Made by a program: the position numbers and the translations under genes. A stretch of 64,000 nucleotides of DNA, from the NCBI GenBank assembly GCA_029706075.1, contig JAINUG010000073.1, positions 1,812,501 to 1,876,500 on the forward strand, given 5' to 3'. The notes below the pieces were generated by a model. That model saw nothing but the letters and a program-made list of their open reading frames with translations, was not told the DNA's origin and searched no databases. Position 1 is the first letter of the stretch, and every line of letters begins with the position of its first letter. Origin of the DNA: Aldrovandia affinis. Lineage: Eukaryota; Chordata; Actinopteri; Notacanthiformes; Halosauridae. Positions 45,108 to 56,896 of this stretch are shown here, piece by piece.

Positions 45108-46892
45108 TGTATGTTTGGTTTCCCTAATTCCCCACTGTTTATGTTTTGTAAAGTATTTAGTTTAATAAAATTATCGTTTTGTTTGAAATACTGCCTCCTC
45201 TGGATTATTAAACTGCCTACACCACCCCAAGGGACACTACAATATATATATATACTATATTTATATTTGAAAATATCCTGTTATAATGGCTAGCAATGCA
45301 CAAACTGTATTGTAGCCATTTATACTGAATACAACTTCAGTTTTTTCAGCATAGAATAAATGTTGTGATGGACAGAATCCATCTGCTTCAAAATCTGAAG
45401 TTTTCTGAAGGTGCATTCATGTGTCCTCCCTGAAGCTGTCTCTTATTTTATGTAAAAAGGGGACACCTTTGCAGTCAAACCCACAAGTTGGATTACTTGT
45501 TAAATGCATTTGTTTTTCTCTGAGCAGTTGTATTAGAATAAAATAATATAAAAAATGTTTAGCATAAAATATAGTGCATTGCCCTTCATTGTTTATTTCA
45601 TAAAGCCTTGTTTGCTCATCTCTGTCAAGGATTTGAATCATTTTGGAGGATACTGTAGGCTACTGGGATTAAATTAAGGTAAAAATCTACAAAATACTGA
45701 ACTATTCCCTGGGCTTAAAGTATTTTGTTTGTCTGACCCAATGTTTATTTTTTATTTTTTTGCACATCACAGAAAATATTTGCAAAGCATTGTGGGGGGG
45801 AAAAACCCACCCTGCTTCACAAAATGTCACAATTTATCATTGTTTGCATCGTGATAGCATTGCATTCGTCTTGCACCTCTTGGAACTGGGCATGTAAGGA
45901 CACTGATTGTAATCCTTCCCTCTGCTGGAGAGAGAGAACATCTCTTCTGTGGGGTTCAGAAAAGAGCATTATGGGATGGCAGGTAAAGTATCTGGGACAA
46001 TTTATGTGCTGGGAATCACCCATGCACTACTGGCGCCTGGCAGAAACCCGCTCCACGACGCATGACATCCGATATCTTCACCAGTTATCCTGTGGCTCCT
46101 CCAGGAAAGGCGATCGGATGAATGGAGTTCCACCATCATCCAAGATGGCCGTGCACGCTGTGATATTCCCTCCCTGATGACTGGAAACCTGAACTGTTGC
46201 TCTCTGACCAATTTGTATTAGTTCCCTTTTTAACTGTGCCAAATTTAAGCCCACTCCATCAATAAAACTAAATATTTATATCATATGTGTCCGGCTCCAT
46301 TACCCTGTAGGTCTAAAAGTGGTTTTATTTACGCATTCAACACAAGAGTATAATTACAGCAGACCATTGCTATCCATTCTGTGATGTTTTGCAAGAATTG
46401 TGCCCTGTTGCAGTTGTCTTCCCTCGGCGTGTAATATTGGGTTTGAATATTCTTCACTTCAGTGGATTGTTCCTCTCAGAAGGCACCGAGCAGATTTGCT
46501 TAATTGGTGCCTTGTTAAAATATGAGTGACCGTCACCACACACGCGCAAGACTTTCAGCAACTGCACGTCTACTTGTATTTTGATGAGCCGGATTTGGCT
46601 TCCAGGTAGTGAGCAAAATCACTGCCATTTATTTATCCTGTACAGTAAGCAGGGTAGCTGGTAGTCAAGGCAATGGAGAGGAAAAAACAGTTTCAAATGG
46701 CATCTGATTGGCTCTTTGAGTTTTGAAACAGTAAATACAAAGTGAGAGAGAGATATCCACCAAGTGCCTCTGGCATGTCTGTGAAATCGTTTTATTCCAG
46801 GAGAACAGAGCAGGTTATAAAATGTAATAAATGAAGGTGCCAGGAATATTATTATCCATAGTGACCAAGGTTTTTTACTGTTTTTATACTTG
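45106..46892. other. Intergenic DNA, nothing supported
   Basis: 45110-45243 has 'taataaaattatcg' and ends 'gggacactaca' before an (AT)n tract. It could be the end of an LTR-like relic, but no start was found. The rest is unique. The 117-codon plus-strand frame at 45824-46177 has no recognised domain. Confidence 0.4.
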
Positions 46893-47237
46893 TTGTGACG
46901 TTAGTGTCGGTCGCACCAACACACACATATCCAATATTTAATTACTGGGGACGGCAGCCAGTTGAAACCAATTCATGCAGAACAAAAGACCGGACAACAA
47001 ACGTATCAATAATCTGAACTTTTATTGATATAGTCACTAGGGACGTCTTATGGTTAAGGCACTTCTGGTTAACAGTTTAGACAACCATACGACATCTACC
47101 CAAGGGAGCAAAAGGCCAAAGTAATAATAGAGATGGAAAGGAAAATGATTAAAATGAATAGCTAAGCTGCTTAACAAATCATATCTAAACAGTCAGAAGG
47201 AAAACAGTGTTTTAAACATTAATTTAGCCCCTACAAC
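46893..47237. other. Possible LTR-like fossil
   Basis: Begins 'tgttgtgacg' and ends 'cctacaaca'. On the minus strand there is 'atcaataaaagttcagatta', a polyadenylation-like signal. No target duplication was found, so this is a weak call. Confidence 0.2.
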
Positions 47238-47437
47238 ACAAATAAAGGTAGGGCATACAGCACGCAAGGAAACTTGAGATGCTAATTTACTTAATGGGCC
47301 CAATAGGCGGACAGTCCACTGATCCCAGACCAGATGGCTGGCGGAGTTGTTCCTGGAGTAATCCAGCGACGGGACGACACACGAGTTGTCCAAGTCCTTT
47401 TGGGTCAGGTGCGCTCTGGGAAATGCAGTCAAAGAAA
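47238..47437. other. Intergenic DNA
   Basis: Nothing recognised. Confidence 0.4.
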
Positions 47438-47632
47438 CTAGACTGTGCCAGCCTGGCTCTGGCCGGGAACCCCGATTGGGGGTGGCGATTGGCTGTCCGC
47501 CCCAGGGGGAGGGGGAAGGTGAGCTGGCACAAGCTCGCCGAGGAGCGGAAGGGCATCCCTTGAAAGTAGATGGGCGAGTTCCGTCTTGGAGGAGATTAGC
47601 CACCAAATTGGGGGAACAATGGGGAAAAAAGT
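47438..47632 (+). mobile_element. Long SINE (family C2), 5'-truncated and internally deleted
   Basis: 'ctggctctggccgggaaccc', 'ggcgattggctgtccgcccc', 'cacaagctcgccgaggagcg' and 'attagccaccaaattggggg' match the copies at 32602 and 48464. The tRNA head is missing and the stretch between the body and the 3' end is deleted. Confidence 0.85.
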
Positions 47633-48447
47633 CAATAATTAGTACAGTCCTAGTACTTATCGATTCATGCTGTTATTGGCTAGGTAACCCCTGTTCGGTG
47701 ACCAAAGTTTGTACATTTTGGGTTACTTGTGACAGTTTAAAGTGTGCTTAGGAGTAATAAAAAAACATTTAAAATACATTTTGCTCTGTCTTGCTTTATG
47801 ACTTCTCCTTGTTAACTTTAGCCCTTGTAGGGCTGGTTGTAATACAAATTAAAATCGTATAAATGAATCTCAAATGAACTAATGTTAATATATCTCTTAA
47901 TATAAATTGTAATTCCTAACTCAGTGTTCCATAACTCTGCAGCTCAAATCAAACATAAATCAAACTAAATTAAATGCAAAATAGTAACATGCCCAACTCT
48001 GCTATAATATAATCTCAAGATCTCCTTGAAATGTTGCTTAACATCAAACACACAACTCTCAAGCTGTATAAACATCTTCAATTAAATACACAACTGTCAT
48101 TTTGTATAATTTCTTCCTCATTTTGATTATACAAGGTGTGTTTTCATTATACAAAAAAGTGTTTCAAGTTTCTAAATGGTTTTCTTTAATGGGAAAGATT
48201 AGCCACCATAACCTTGAATGGTTCATTTTTTCTGAACCTGTCCATTCATCCAAATGAACTTTGGAGGACATAGGTTTCACTTCTCTGTGATAAATTTATT
48301 ACCGGGTTTAACATTATCACAATGTCCTCGAGTTCAAAAAGCACCGTAAATCGTCCCAGGCCTTTTCTGCACCCGTCTGGTTTGGAGTGAGCCACGGAAT
48401 TCTGCAGCACTCAAAACAACGTGCTCTGACCTTTCATTTCACAGATT
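47633..48447. other. Intergenic AT-rich DNA
   Basis: Nothing recognised. Confidence 0.5.
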
Positions 48448-48463
48448 AAAAATATGTGTTTGT

Positions 48464-48861
48464 GACGGGGTTGCGGATAGCGTAGCGGTCTAGCGCACCG
48501 TATCTTGGCTGGTCCGATACGGTGTGTGCTGCCTGTCAGGGACACGGTTCGAAACCTGTCTCAGGTCGTTAGCCCCGATCAGTGGCGGCATTTGTCTGTC
48601 CGCCCCAGGGGGAGGGGGAGCCAGCTTGGATCCGCCGTGAAGCACGTAAGGGAGTCCCCAGAACGTGGGTGGGTGAATTCCATCTCGAAGGAAGCAGAGT
48701 TTGCTGCCCTCTGAGAACTGGCTTACCTCGTAGAGATGAGCGGCAGACTCGTGTGGGGAGGGTAAATCTAAATAAATAGAGGGTGTAATTGGCTTCTAAA
48801 TTTGGAGGGAAAAAAATCTGAAATTATTATTTTTTTAATTATAATTGCAAAAAATAAAAAT
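48464..48861 (+). mobile_element. Long SINE (family C2), full length
   Basis: Exact 16-bp target duplication 'aaaaatatgtgtttgt' at 48448-48463 and 48862-48877. The head has an A box 'tagcgtagcggtctagcgc' (about 48479-48497) and a B box 'ggttcgaaacc' (about 48547-48557). A GC-rich body follows, then 'gagggtgtaattggcttcta' and an A/T-rich tail. At 398 bp it is one of the two best reference copies of the family. Confidence 0.92.
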
Positions 48862-48877
48862 AAAAATATGTGTTTGT

Positions 48878-49650
48878 ATTGATCAGAACTTCCTGTGTGG
48901 TGTTTCTCATAGAAAATTAAGAAAACCTAATCATGTGTATAAGTGCTCAATTACTTTTAACATCCACTCTTACTCGAAATGAAGAAAGTTTAGGACCAGA
49001 GAGCTTCGGATTTTGTGCCAGAGCGTTGGGCAGTTGCTGCCTCCATTTTGGGTAATATTATAAAACTGATGCAAGTTGCTCAAATGAGATGTGTATTTTT
49101 CTGCCACCTTCACACCAGCAGGTTCCTAATTAGGGTTTCCCTCTTCCCAATATTCTGCATAACACTCAGCAGTTTGGATGAGCAAGCTGAGACTATAGAT
49201 TTGAAGGCAACCCCAGACCTAGCTGTTTTCCCATATGTGTCTGAGGTGAAAATGAATTTTCTTTATTATTTAACTTGATTCATGACATCGACATATTTCA
49301 AGAGCATGAATAGAGTTGTGTAGTGAATCAGAAATGTACAGAAATCTCCACAGACAATGTTAGATGAATAGCTTGATGTCAAGCTCTAGCTAGCTAGCTA
49401 ATGTTAGCTTGCTAGAAAACAGTTGCATTTAAGGTGCACTCGACAAGTCAGTCACGACCAAGAAGTGAAAAACGGGTCTGTGGAATGGGTAAGCCAGACC
49501 GTTCTTCCCTTGCTGGGCTCCCTGAGTCAGGAGGAGAAGTGGAAGTGGGCAATGAGGTTACCTATAGTAACACTGTTCGTGAGTACTCAACACATGGATT
49601 TATTTTTTATTATTTTGTATAAATAAATCTTTGGATTATAATGCTTCAAA
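48878..49650. other. Intergenic DNA, nothing recognised
   Basis: A short repeated 'agctagct' block lies at about 49387-49400. No gene is supported. Confidence 0.5.
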
Positions 49651-49845
49651 CTTACATTTGACATTTTAGGCATTTAGCAGATGCTCTTATCCAGAGCGAC
49701 TTACACAGTTCACATGCAATCCATTTATACAGCAATTCAGGTTAAGTACCTTGCTCAAGAGTACAACTGCAGTGCCCCACCTGGGAATTGAACCTGTAAC
49801 CTCTGAGTTACAAGCCCAGCTCCCTAACCATTACACTACACTGCC
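49651..49845 (-). mobile_element. SINE family B
   Basis: 'catttagcagatgctcttat', 'gggaattgaacctgtaacct' and 'caagcccagctccctaacca'. A small deletion in the body is visible ('cagttcacatgcaatcc'). Confidence 0.88.
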
Positions 49846-51053
49846 AGCCATACAAACATTTTGTATGTAGTGGTTGTTGGGGGTCTAGAAATTCGCTGGG
49901 GGCGTGGTCAGGCGTTGGCTGTGGCCAAACAAAAAATGTAACACTTGCATAATTATATTTTTATATTAATATAATTATAAGGAAAAGTGCATAGCAACTA
50001 CACTGAATCTTAGCCTAGGCTAGATTGAATAGGAGCCTATTCAACCTTCTACATGAATTCACCAAAGTTATCTTATTACAGTAATTACAATTACTGGGCT
50101 TTGATTTCAACCAGTCTTTTCATGTTGTTTTGTTTTCATATTTTAATTAGAAATTTGTCCTTGTCCTCATTTCTGCAAGACTCATATGCAAATTTGATAC
50201 AAAGGTTCAGAAATCTCGTAATTAACCAACTAAGTGGTGGAGTGAGTGAAAGAGGAAGGTACAGATATCTGATAACTAAAGACTCGGAATACATTTTACA
50301 TTTTAAATGGAATAAACGTACGGCTCCATGCAGTGTGTGGGGGGAAACCCTTGTTATCTCTGTCCTGCGTGTCCAGATAGCTTGTTCTGTTCTGTCTGAC
50401 AAGCCATTTACATCAATTAACCTTTATGTTAATGTCACCCCGTTATTTCACTTGTCTGCTTGGCACTTAGGAGCCCGTTATCCGACCAGAAAGCTTGATC
50501 CAATTTGCAAAAAAGTTAAACTAAGGCCCATAGGATTTCCTATTTGTATATTGAATAATCACATAACCGTCGAATGAAAAGGCAACACGTGCCGGGATCA
50601 GGGCAGAGCCGTCTCCACTGGGAGCGCCGGGTGTGAAAACAACTTCACAGGCAATTAGTCTTGCCACCTAAGACAAGATAGCCAGAGAGGACGTAGTCAG
50701 GAAGAACATTTCCCGGTTAATTGTCTGTCAAAACCCCTGTAGGCATCTCAAACAGGTTACTCTGCGTGTTTGAGCCCTAAAACTAGATTGAAATGGACAC
50801 GGCGTAGCCCTTAGACTATTCATTGTATGAGGGCATAAGAAGGAAGATACAATTCTGGGAAGAACCATAAACATTCAAATTGAGGTCTCATTGACCAACG
50901 GGGGCCATTGGTGTGCGATGAGGTGTGGATAATCCCGCCAACCGAATCCCTCCCTCCCTGGGCGACGCTATCGGCAAATTACACGTTGCCCTGGCGGGTC
51001 TGCTGGCTTCAGTCAGCACTGGCATGATCCGTAGGATTCAATACCAGACCATC
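49846..51053. other. Intergenic DNA, nothing supported
   Basis: A 174-codon frame at 50053-50577 has no recognised domain, and a minus-strand frame overlaps it. Confidence 0.45.
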
Positions 51054-51378
51054 GGGCTCATCCACACACTAGAACAGTGTCTTAACAGGATGCAGACCGT
51101 GGGGTTCATCCACACACTAGAACAGTGCCTTAACAGGATGCAGACCGTGGGGCTCATCCACACACTAGCACAGTGTCTTAACAGGATGCAGACCATGGGG
51201 CTCATCCACACACTAGAACAGTGTCTTAACAGGATGCAGACCGTGGGGCTCATCCCCACACTAGCACAGTGTCTTAACAGGATGCAGACCGTGGGGCTCA
51301 TCCACACACCAGAACAGTGTCTTAACAGGATGCAGACCGTGGGGCTCATCCACACACTAGCACAGTGTCTTAACAGGG
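51054..51378. repeat. 48-bp minisatellite, about 6.8 copies
   Basis: The unit begins 'gggctcatccacacactaga' and recurs at 51054, 51102, 51150, 51198, 51246, 51294 and 51342, exactly 48 bp apart, with one to three substitutions per copy. Because 48 is a multiple of three and the unit lacks stops, it is open on both strands. The repeated peptide 'GLIHTLEQCLNRMQTV' is therefore not evidence for a protein. Confidence 0.97.
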
Positions 51379-51601
51379 TGAGCCACCCAACAGCCCTACG
51401 CTGCCCTCTGTCTTTGTCACAGTATTGCATCATTGTGAGGCTCAATTAATCTGTGGACTGTAATGTTGTGGTTACACATTTTTACTTTGTATGGATGTAA
51501 TGCATGGAGTTCTGTTGTAACATCATGGTGATATCCTAATTACGCTTAATCTATGCATAATACATATATATGCATAGTTGTTTTTATGAGCAGCAGTGGG
51601 G
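51379..51601. other. Intergenic DNA
   Basis: Nothing recognised. Confidence 0.4.
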
Positions 51602-51835
51602 CAGCAGTGTAGTGTAATGGTTAGGGAGCTGGGCTTGTAACTCAGAGGTTGCAGGTTCAATCCCCAGGTAGGGGCACTGCTGTTGTATCCTTGAGCACAA
51701 GGTACTTAACCTGAATTGCTTCAGTAAAAATATCCAGCTGTATAAATGGATTGTATGTAAAGGAATGTCAATTGTGTAAGTCGCTCTGGATAAGAGTGTC
51801 TGCTAAATGCCTAAAATGTAAAATATGTAAATGTT
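51602..51835 (+). mobile_element. SINE family B, reference copy
   Basis: A box 'tgtaatggttagggagc' (51613-51629), B box 'ggttcaatccc' (51654-51664), body 'agctgtataaatggattgta', tail 'gtaagtcgctctggataaga' and an A-rich end. All parts are present in order on the plus strand. Confidence 0.9.
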
Positions 51836-51928
51836 ATGTTAACATTGTCATAGAGATGTTGACAGTTTCAGGCTGAGCTTGAATCTAGATAATAGCATTT
51901 TAGATCATTGAATTAATGGAATTAAATT

Positions 51929-52069
51929 AAATTCCACCGCCAGCACACCTGATTCAACTAGTTAACTACTTAACGAGTGTTGATTAGTTGAATCAGGTGC
52001 GCTGGTGGTGGAATTTAATAAATACATGGACCGGCTGGGGGTTCGCGAGGAGAGAGTTGGGAACCACTG
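51929..52069. mobile_element. hAT-type MITE, left end lost
   Basis: Inverted arms 51929-51960 and 51985-52016 (32 bp, two mismatches, 'cacctgattcaacta' core), then 'gagagttgggaaccactg', a hAT-like right end. The matching left end and an 8-bp duplication are not found. Confidence 0.6.
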
Positions 52070-52077
52070 ATTTACGT

Positions 52078-53187
52078 ACATAAATATATATTTCATTAAG
52101 TGCTTAGGCTACTGCTTTCATTATATTTAGACTTTAATGTTTTTGATGTTTGAAATCTGGTAATACATTTGTATTGTGTTGTGCTGAAAACGTCGGTGGA
52201 ACAGACTACATCCGCTGGTAGACAGGAACGTAATGGTCTCATAGCTGCTCTGATATGGTTGAGCGGAGATCGCAGAGGCAAGCAACGGAAACTTCAGCAC
52301 ATCTGAACAGCTCAAAAAGATGAGCCCCCCCTCCCATCTCCCCCATCCGTTCCCCACCACTGGATTCTACCTGCACCTCCGACAACACAGAAACAGCGAA
52401 CAGCAGAACAGGTGGGAAAGCGCTATACATTTATTTACTTGTGTTTCCATCCTCTGAGACAATAACTCAGTTTACGTGACATCACTGCTGACGTGATACC
52501 ACACACATAGAGCCGCCTGTTTTATTTAGAAACGTCTGCCTGACATCCCTGACGGAAAGAAGAAAGCGCGGCTTGTCAGATAGCCCGCACCATAACTCAC
52601 GATCCGTTTCTGGCAGCGTGGAGCTCCGAGGCTGATTCACAGTAGGGGCGAACACTTTTTCAAACGGGACATCTACGGGTTGTTGAGAATTCTTTTGTCA
52701 CACTTCCATGACAGCATCCTGTCCGGGTGTTTGCTTTTTGTTTTTGCATCATTTACCGTCTCCAAAGAGGCACCGCATGAATGAGTAATGATCCCTGAAC
52801 ACTTGACTGTTATGCTGTTTGAGTATCGCTCGACATGCGGTATAAGGAAAGCCCTGCGCCTCTGTTCACACTATCTTTCACTCTGAACGCATCTGTAGCG
52901 TTCGTTTTTAGTGCGGTTTTATGAGGAGTCGAGACAGAGCTGAATGTTACAGCCGTGTCCTGCAGTGGGCCGTGACAGCGCGTGACACTGCAGTGACTTC
53001 TGATGGACTCTTTAAAAACCGTTTGGCCCTGTCTGAAAAGGAATCAGTCCTTTTCGTCTGAATGTCATACGCTGTTTTGTGGAGACTTGGTGAACTCGCC
53101 TGGTGTTTGTGAGGAAAGAAATGGCTGTTTGTCCTTATTAGTTAGGAAAATAGAAATCGGTTATTGCTTTTCTATCCATTGTAAATC
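52078..53187. other. Intergenic DNA, nothing recognised
   Basis: Segment 52480-53000 is repeat-free and moderately CpG-rich. No gene is supported. Confidence 0.45.
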
Positions 53188-53195
53188 ATCTATCC

Positions 53196-53499
53196 CTGGG
53201 GCGATTGTACGATTTGACCTGTAGGGGGGGGCTCAGCCCGCAATGAGAATGTGAGATGTACACATGCAAAGTACAAGCCCTAAAGTTTTAATTAATTTAC
53301 TGTTACATTCCCCAAAACAAAAACACCACAATGGTGGTCGCTCTCAAAATTGAAATATGACTCTCTATCTGTGGTATGTGGTAAAAATAGATATTAAGTA
53401 AAAATGTTTTTTAGAAAAGAATGTCTAAACATTTTCAGGGGGGCTGAGATGAAAGACGGGGGGTAAAGCCGCCCTAAATAGGGTCTAAAATCACCACTG
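53196..53499. mobile_element. hAT-type non-autonomous element
   Basis: Flanked by an exact 8-bp duplication 'atctatcc' at 53188-53195 and 53500-53507. The right end reads 'gtctaaaatcaccactg', and the left end 'ctggggcgattgtacgattt' is a diverged counterpart. At 304 bp it has no transposase. Confidence 0.65.
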
Positions 53500-53507
53500 A
53501 TCTATCC

Positions 53508-55252
53508 AAATGGCCCATAGTCCCCTGTGGTACAATCATCAAAATATGTTTGACTGTCTCAACCTAAAAAAACCCTAAACTCTGGATTCCGTGAACATTT
53601 GTCCATAACTTTGACAGACCACTCAATGTGTTACTTTTCCCCCAATATAAATGCAATTTATTTTTCATAACTTTTTTGTTTTTAATCACTGACAACTCAA
53701 ATTGTATTTGTAAAGAAGAGTCAAATTGAAGGGAAAATGTTGATTGAATTCAGGAGTAAATCTATGCTGCAACACCTTATTTGTTGTCAGCAGCTGGGAA
53801 GTTACATTTCAGAATTGTGCTTTCTGGTTTGGCTTTTGCCTTGCGCTTGATCACCATGCTTAGCATGCCTAATATTATTGTGTGTACAAGGCATGTTGTG
53901 GCTTATATCTTACATTTTTAACACAAGCATAATGTGTTTTCATATAACGCGCTTTCAGGAATATGAAGCAACTATTTTCATAGTTGAGTAATTTCAAAGA
54001 TTTATAGTCATGTGGTAGATATTCGTTTTTGGTGTGTGCAGGCCAGAGAGACATATGGTGTCACCGATAACATGTAATGCCACGTGCCAAAGAAAATTAC
54101 ATTTAAAAGGCCCTGTAGAGCTAATCCGTATAACAAGGGCCACATGCAATTATTTTCTATTTCTTTATTTCTTTATGCATTGTATTAACATTCAGTGTCG
54201 TGCCGGTTCAAAACTCGTTTTGACGGCGGACAGTTTTGAACCGCGATTCAGAATGTATACGTTTTTGTTTCGTTTATAAATCAAGTTCAATACGTTATTT
54301 TCTCTTTTTTGCGCACAAAAGGGTGTTCGTGCGAGCTAACCGACGAGAGGCTGCTGGTAGCCATAGCAACAGAGAACGATGATTTGAAATGAGAGAGGGC
54401 CATTTCTGAGAGCCGTCCTCTGGCAGGAAATTGTGTTTGTGCGGCCAGCGTGTGTATATGTGTAAATGTTTGATTTGTTGCCTTCATATTTGGCTGCAGA
54501 CGTTTAGCGTTTTCTATCGTTTTTGATTTTTATAGAGAAGTAGAAAAATAAATGTTTGCTTCCAGATGTTTCATACATTTATATATTCACGTAGAGACAC
54601 CAAATAAAGGATAAATGAATAAAAAAAGATATGTCACACTAACATTCCTATACCTGTACAGGTGTGAAGAACTCACACAAATCCTTCCTCCTGTGATTCT
54701 CATCCAGAACGGGCAAGTATTCTTTATCAGGTAGGTATCTACAAAGAGAGTTACCAAGGAGTTACCAGCCTCTGTCACTTAGCAGCTGGGACAGTGTGAT
54801 CCTGTGACCTGGAGCCAGAGGCGTGACTTTGAATTCAAACGCTGGGGTCTGGGTAGGGTTGCCAACTTTCTATCATCCAAATACAGGACAAAAGGCAGGG
54901 CACACGGGGCGAAGTGTGTACGGACGTAACTCAACACACACTGTATATTGTATATTGTAACGGCGACTGCTGAAGGAAGACTCAGGAAAGTTTGCTTTTC
55001 CATGATCGCACTACCAGCTTTACTACAACAAAGCTTATAGACGCAGGGCACAACCCAGAACAGGAGAAACTCACAGGGGTCACTTCTTAGACGTACAAAC
55101 ACAGTCACAGTTGAAGCGAACATCTCCAGACATGCCTCTGTTTTGGAAGAACCCCTCCCTGGATGTGCAACTCGCCAGCAGGTGCTTAATCCCACAAATA
55201 AGTTAAGTCTGAATATGAGCAGACAGGTGAGGTGCATAATTTTTGACTTATC
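53508..55252. other. Intergenic DNA, nothing recognised
   Basis: A 164-codon minus-strand frame (54779-55273) has no recognised domain and runs into the MITE. No gene is supported. Confidence 0.45.
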
Positions 55253-55260
55253 GCCTAGCT

Positions 55261-55464
55261 CAGGGGTGTCCAATCTTATCCGAGCAGGGCCAGTGTGGGT
55301 GCAGGCTTTTGTTCTAGCCCAGCACTAAACAACTGATTAATCTAATCAAGGTCTTTATTGTAGACCATGATTGGTGAATTAGTTGAATCAGGTGTTTTAG
55401 TGCAGGGCTAGAACAAAAGCCTGCACCCACACCGGCCCTTCTCGGATAAGATTGGACACCCCTG
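55261..55464. mobile_element. Palindromic hAT MITE
   Basis: Ends 'caggggtgtccaatcttatc' and its reverse complement. The arms are about 68 bp with three mismatches, and continue into a looser inner pairing. The exact 8-bp duplication 'gcctagct' is at 55253-55260 and 55465-55472. The element is 204 bp with no coding capacity. The single strand would fold into a long hairpin. Confidence 0.9.
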
Positions 55465-55472
55465 GCCTAGCT

Positions 55473-55800
55473 TAACTAAACTCTGAATAGGGTCCTTCCT
55501 GAAAAGTTTTCTTTTTTGAGATACAGGGTGTTTTCTACAAAGCCAACGATATTCGTTCATAGTCAAAGCAGTGCGATCAATGCAACTGATGCAGTCGTTT
55601 GCATAACTTTCTTCTTTAGCAAAGGATCATTTCTGCAAATGAGTCCAAAGACGGGTGATTCTTTGCACTTTGATACAAAAATCTTTGCGATTCTTTTCTT
55701 CCTGTATCAATGGTACGCCATGTTATAATTTTTTTTTAAAGTTTTGTTTTACATTTCAAGCAGCGTATTTTCCAGGAATGGACAATTACTGTTCGTGCAT
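55473..55800. other. Intergenic DNA
   Basis: Nothing recognised. Confidence 0.4.
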
Positions 55801-56035
55801 TTACATTACATTTACATTTACATTTTAGGCATTTAGCAGATGCTCTTATCCAGAGCGACTTATACAGTTTACATTTCTTTACATACAATCCATTTATACA
55901 GCTGGATAATTTTACTGAAGCAATTCAGGTTCATTACCTTGCTCAAGGGTACAACAGCAGTGTCCCCCACCTGGGAATTGAACCAGCAACCTCTGAGTTA
56001 CAAGCCCAGCTCCCTAACCATTACACTACACTGCC
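55801..56035 (-). mobile_element. SINE family B, well preserved
   Basis: 'taggcatttagcagatgctc', 'ccatttatacagctggataa', 'gggaattgaaccagcaacct' and 'caagcccagctccctaacca' in order. The 'ttacattacatttacattta' start is the microsatellite-like 3' end. Confidence 0.9.
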
Positions 56036-56470
56036 AGCCATTTCCACATCAGATACCCTTACCTCGGTGCTAAACCCCTCCAGGTGAGAGACTTCTCACT
56101 CACCACCATCTTGGACTGAACGTATATATCTGGCTGTGATTTATTGCGGCAGCAGATGAGAGCGAGGAATCCAAGAACAATCCATTACCCATTGATATTC
56201 TTTTGTTTGCCTTCCTTCCTTCCTTCCTTCCATGTTTTTGGAAGGATGTTGGCCATAGAACTCCCACATTACAGGGTAATTCTCTAAGGCTTAGCTGTAC
56301 TTTTACACAGCACGAATACCAATATGCCTCTTGGTTCCCGGAGTGCCTTTTTCAGCAGTCGTCAGGGTGATTACAGCCCAGCCCAGCCCAGCGTGGGTAC
56401 TGCTGGATGGCTGATGGATCATTTTCTGTTAACTTTCTCCAAAATAATTTTTGGCCCACTTTCTCAAAAT
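56036..56470. other. Intergenic DNA
   Basis: A short (CCTT)n run is at 56212-56231. Nothing else is recognised. Confidence 0.45.
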
Positions 56471-56499
56471 AAGTTCACTTATCAAAGTTGTTGTGAACG

Positions 56500-56867
56500 A
56501 GGGCCTCCCGGGTGGTCTGGCGGTTACAACGTTCGACGCTGGCCACTGCGGGGTTCGATTTCACCGACCGCGCCAGAGTTGGCTCTGGCCGGGAGTGCCA
56601 CCGGGGGGGCGGCGATTGGCTGTCCGCCCCAGGGAGGGGGAAGGGAAGCCGACGTGAGTTCGCTGCATATAGGAGTGGCTCTGGAGTACCGGAGTTACAG
56701 TCGACAGCTTGGCGAGTGCTGTCTCGGAGGAGGCGGTACTTCGCCTTTGTCACTGCCGGTCACAGGGCTACGGCAGCAAGCTCACAATACGAGGGGGGGC
56801 GGATTGACATGAAAAATAGAGAAAATGGGATAAAATCTGAAATAAATTATTTAAAAAAAATAATAAT
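56500..56867 (+). mobile_element. Long SINE (family C1), full length
   Basis: Head 'gggcctcccgggtggtctgg' with A-box-like 'tggtctggcggttacaac', B box 'gggttcgattt'. Body 'gccgggagtgccaccggggg', 'ctccggtac'-type block at about 56680, 'cacaatacgagggggggcgg', and an A/T-rich tail. The flanks 56471-56499 and 56868-56896 match at 24 of 29 bases, an unusually long direct repeat. It is the best full-length copy of subfamily 1. Confidence 0.88.
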
Positions 56868-56896
56868 AAGTTAATTCATCAAAGTGGCTGTGAACG

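Noticed and set aside
45110-45243. LTR end next to the R2-superclade LINE
   Set aside because: It has a polyadenylation-like signal and an 'actaca' end, but no start or partner was found. It may be ordinary flank.
46893-47237. LTR-like block with TG...CA style ends
   Set aside because: Weak end match and no target duplication; kept only as a low-confidence possibility.
50053-50577. 174-codon open frame as a gene
   Set aside because: No recognisable domain, an overlapping minus-strand frame, and AT-rich non-coding composition.
51054-51378. CRISPR-like regular repeats
   Set aside because: The units are contiguous with no unique spacers. It is a minisatellite in a vertebrate genome.
50925-51449. 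Tandem-repeat protein of 174 residues
   Set aside because: The 48-bp unit is a multiple of three and stop-free on both strands, so openness is expected. No start context, splice structure or homologous domain is visible.
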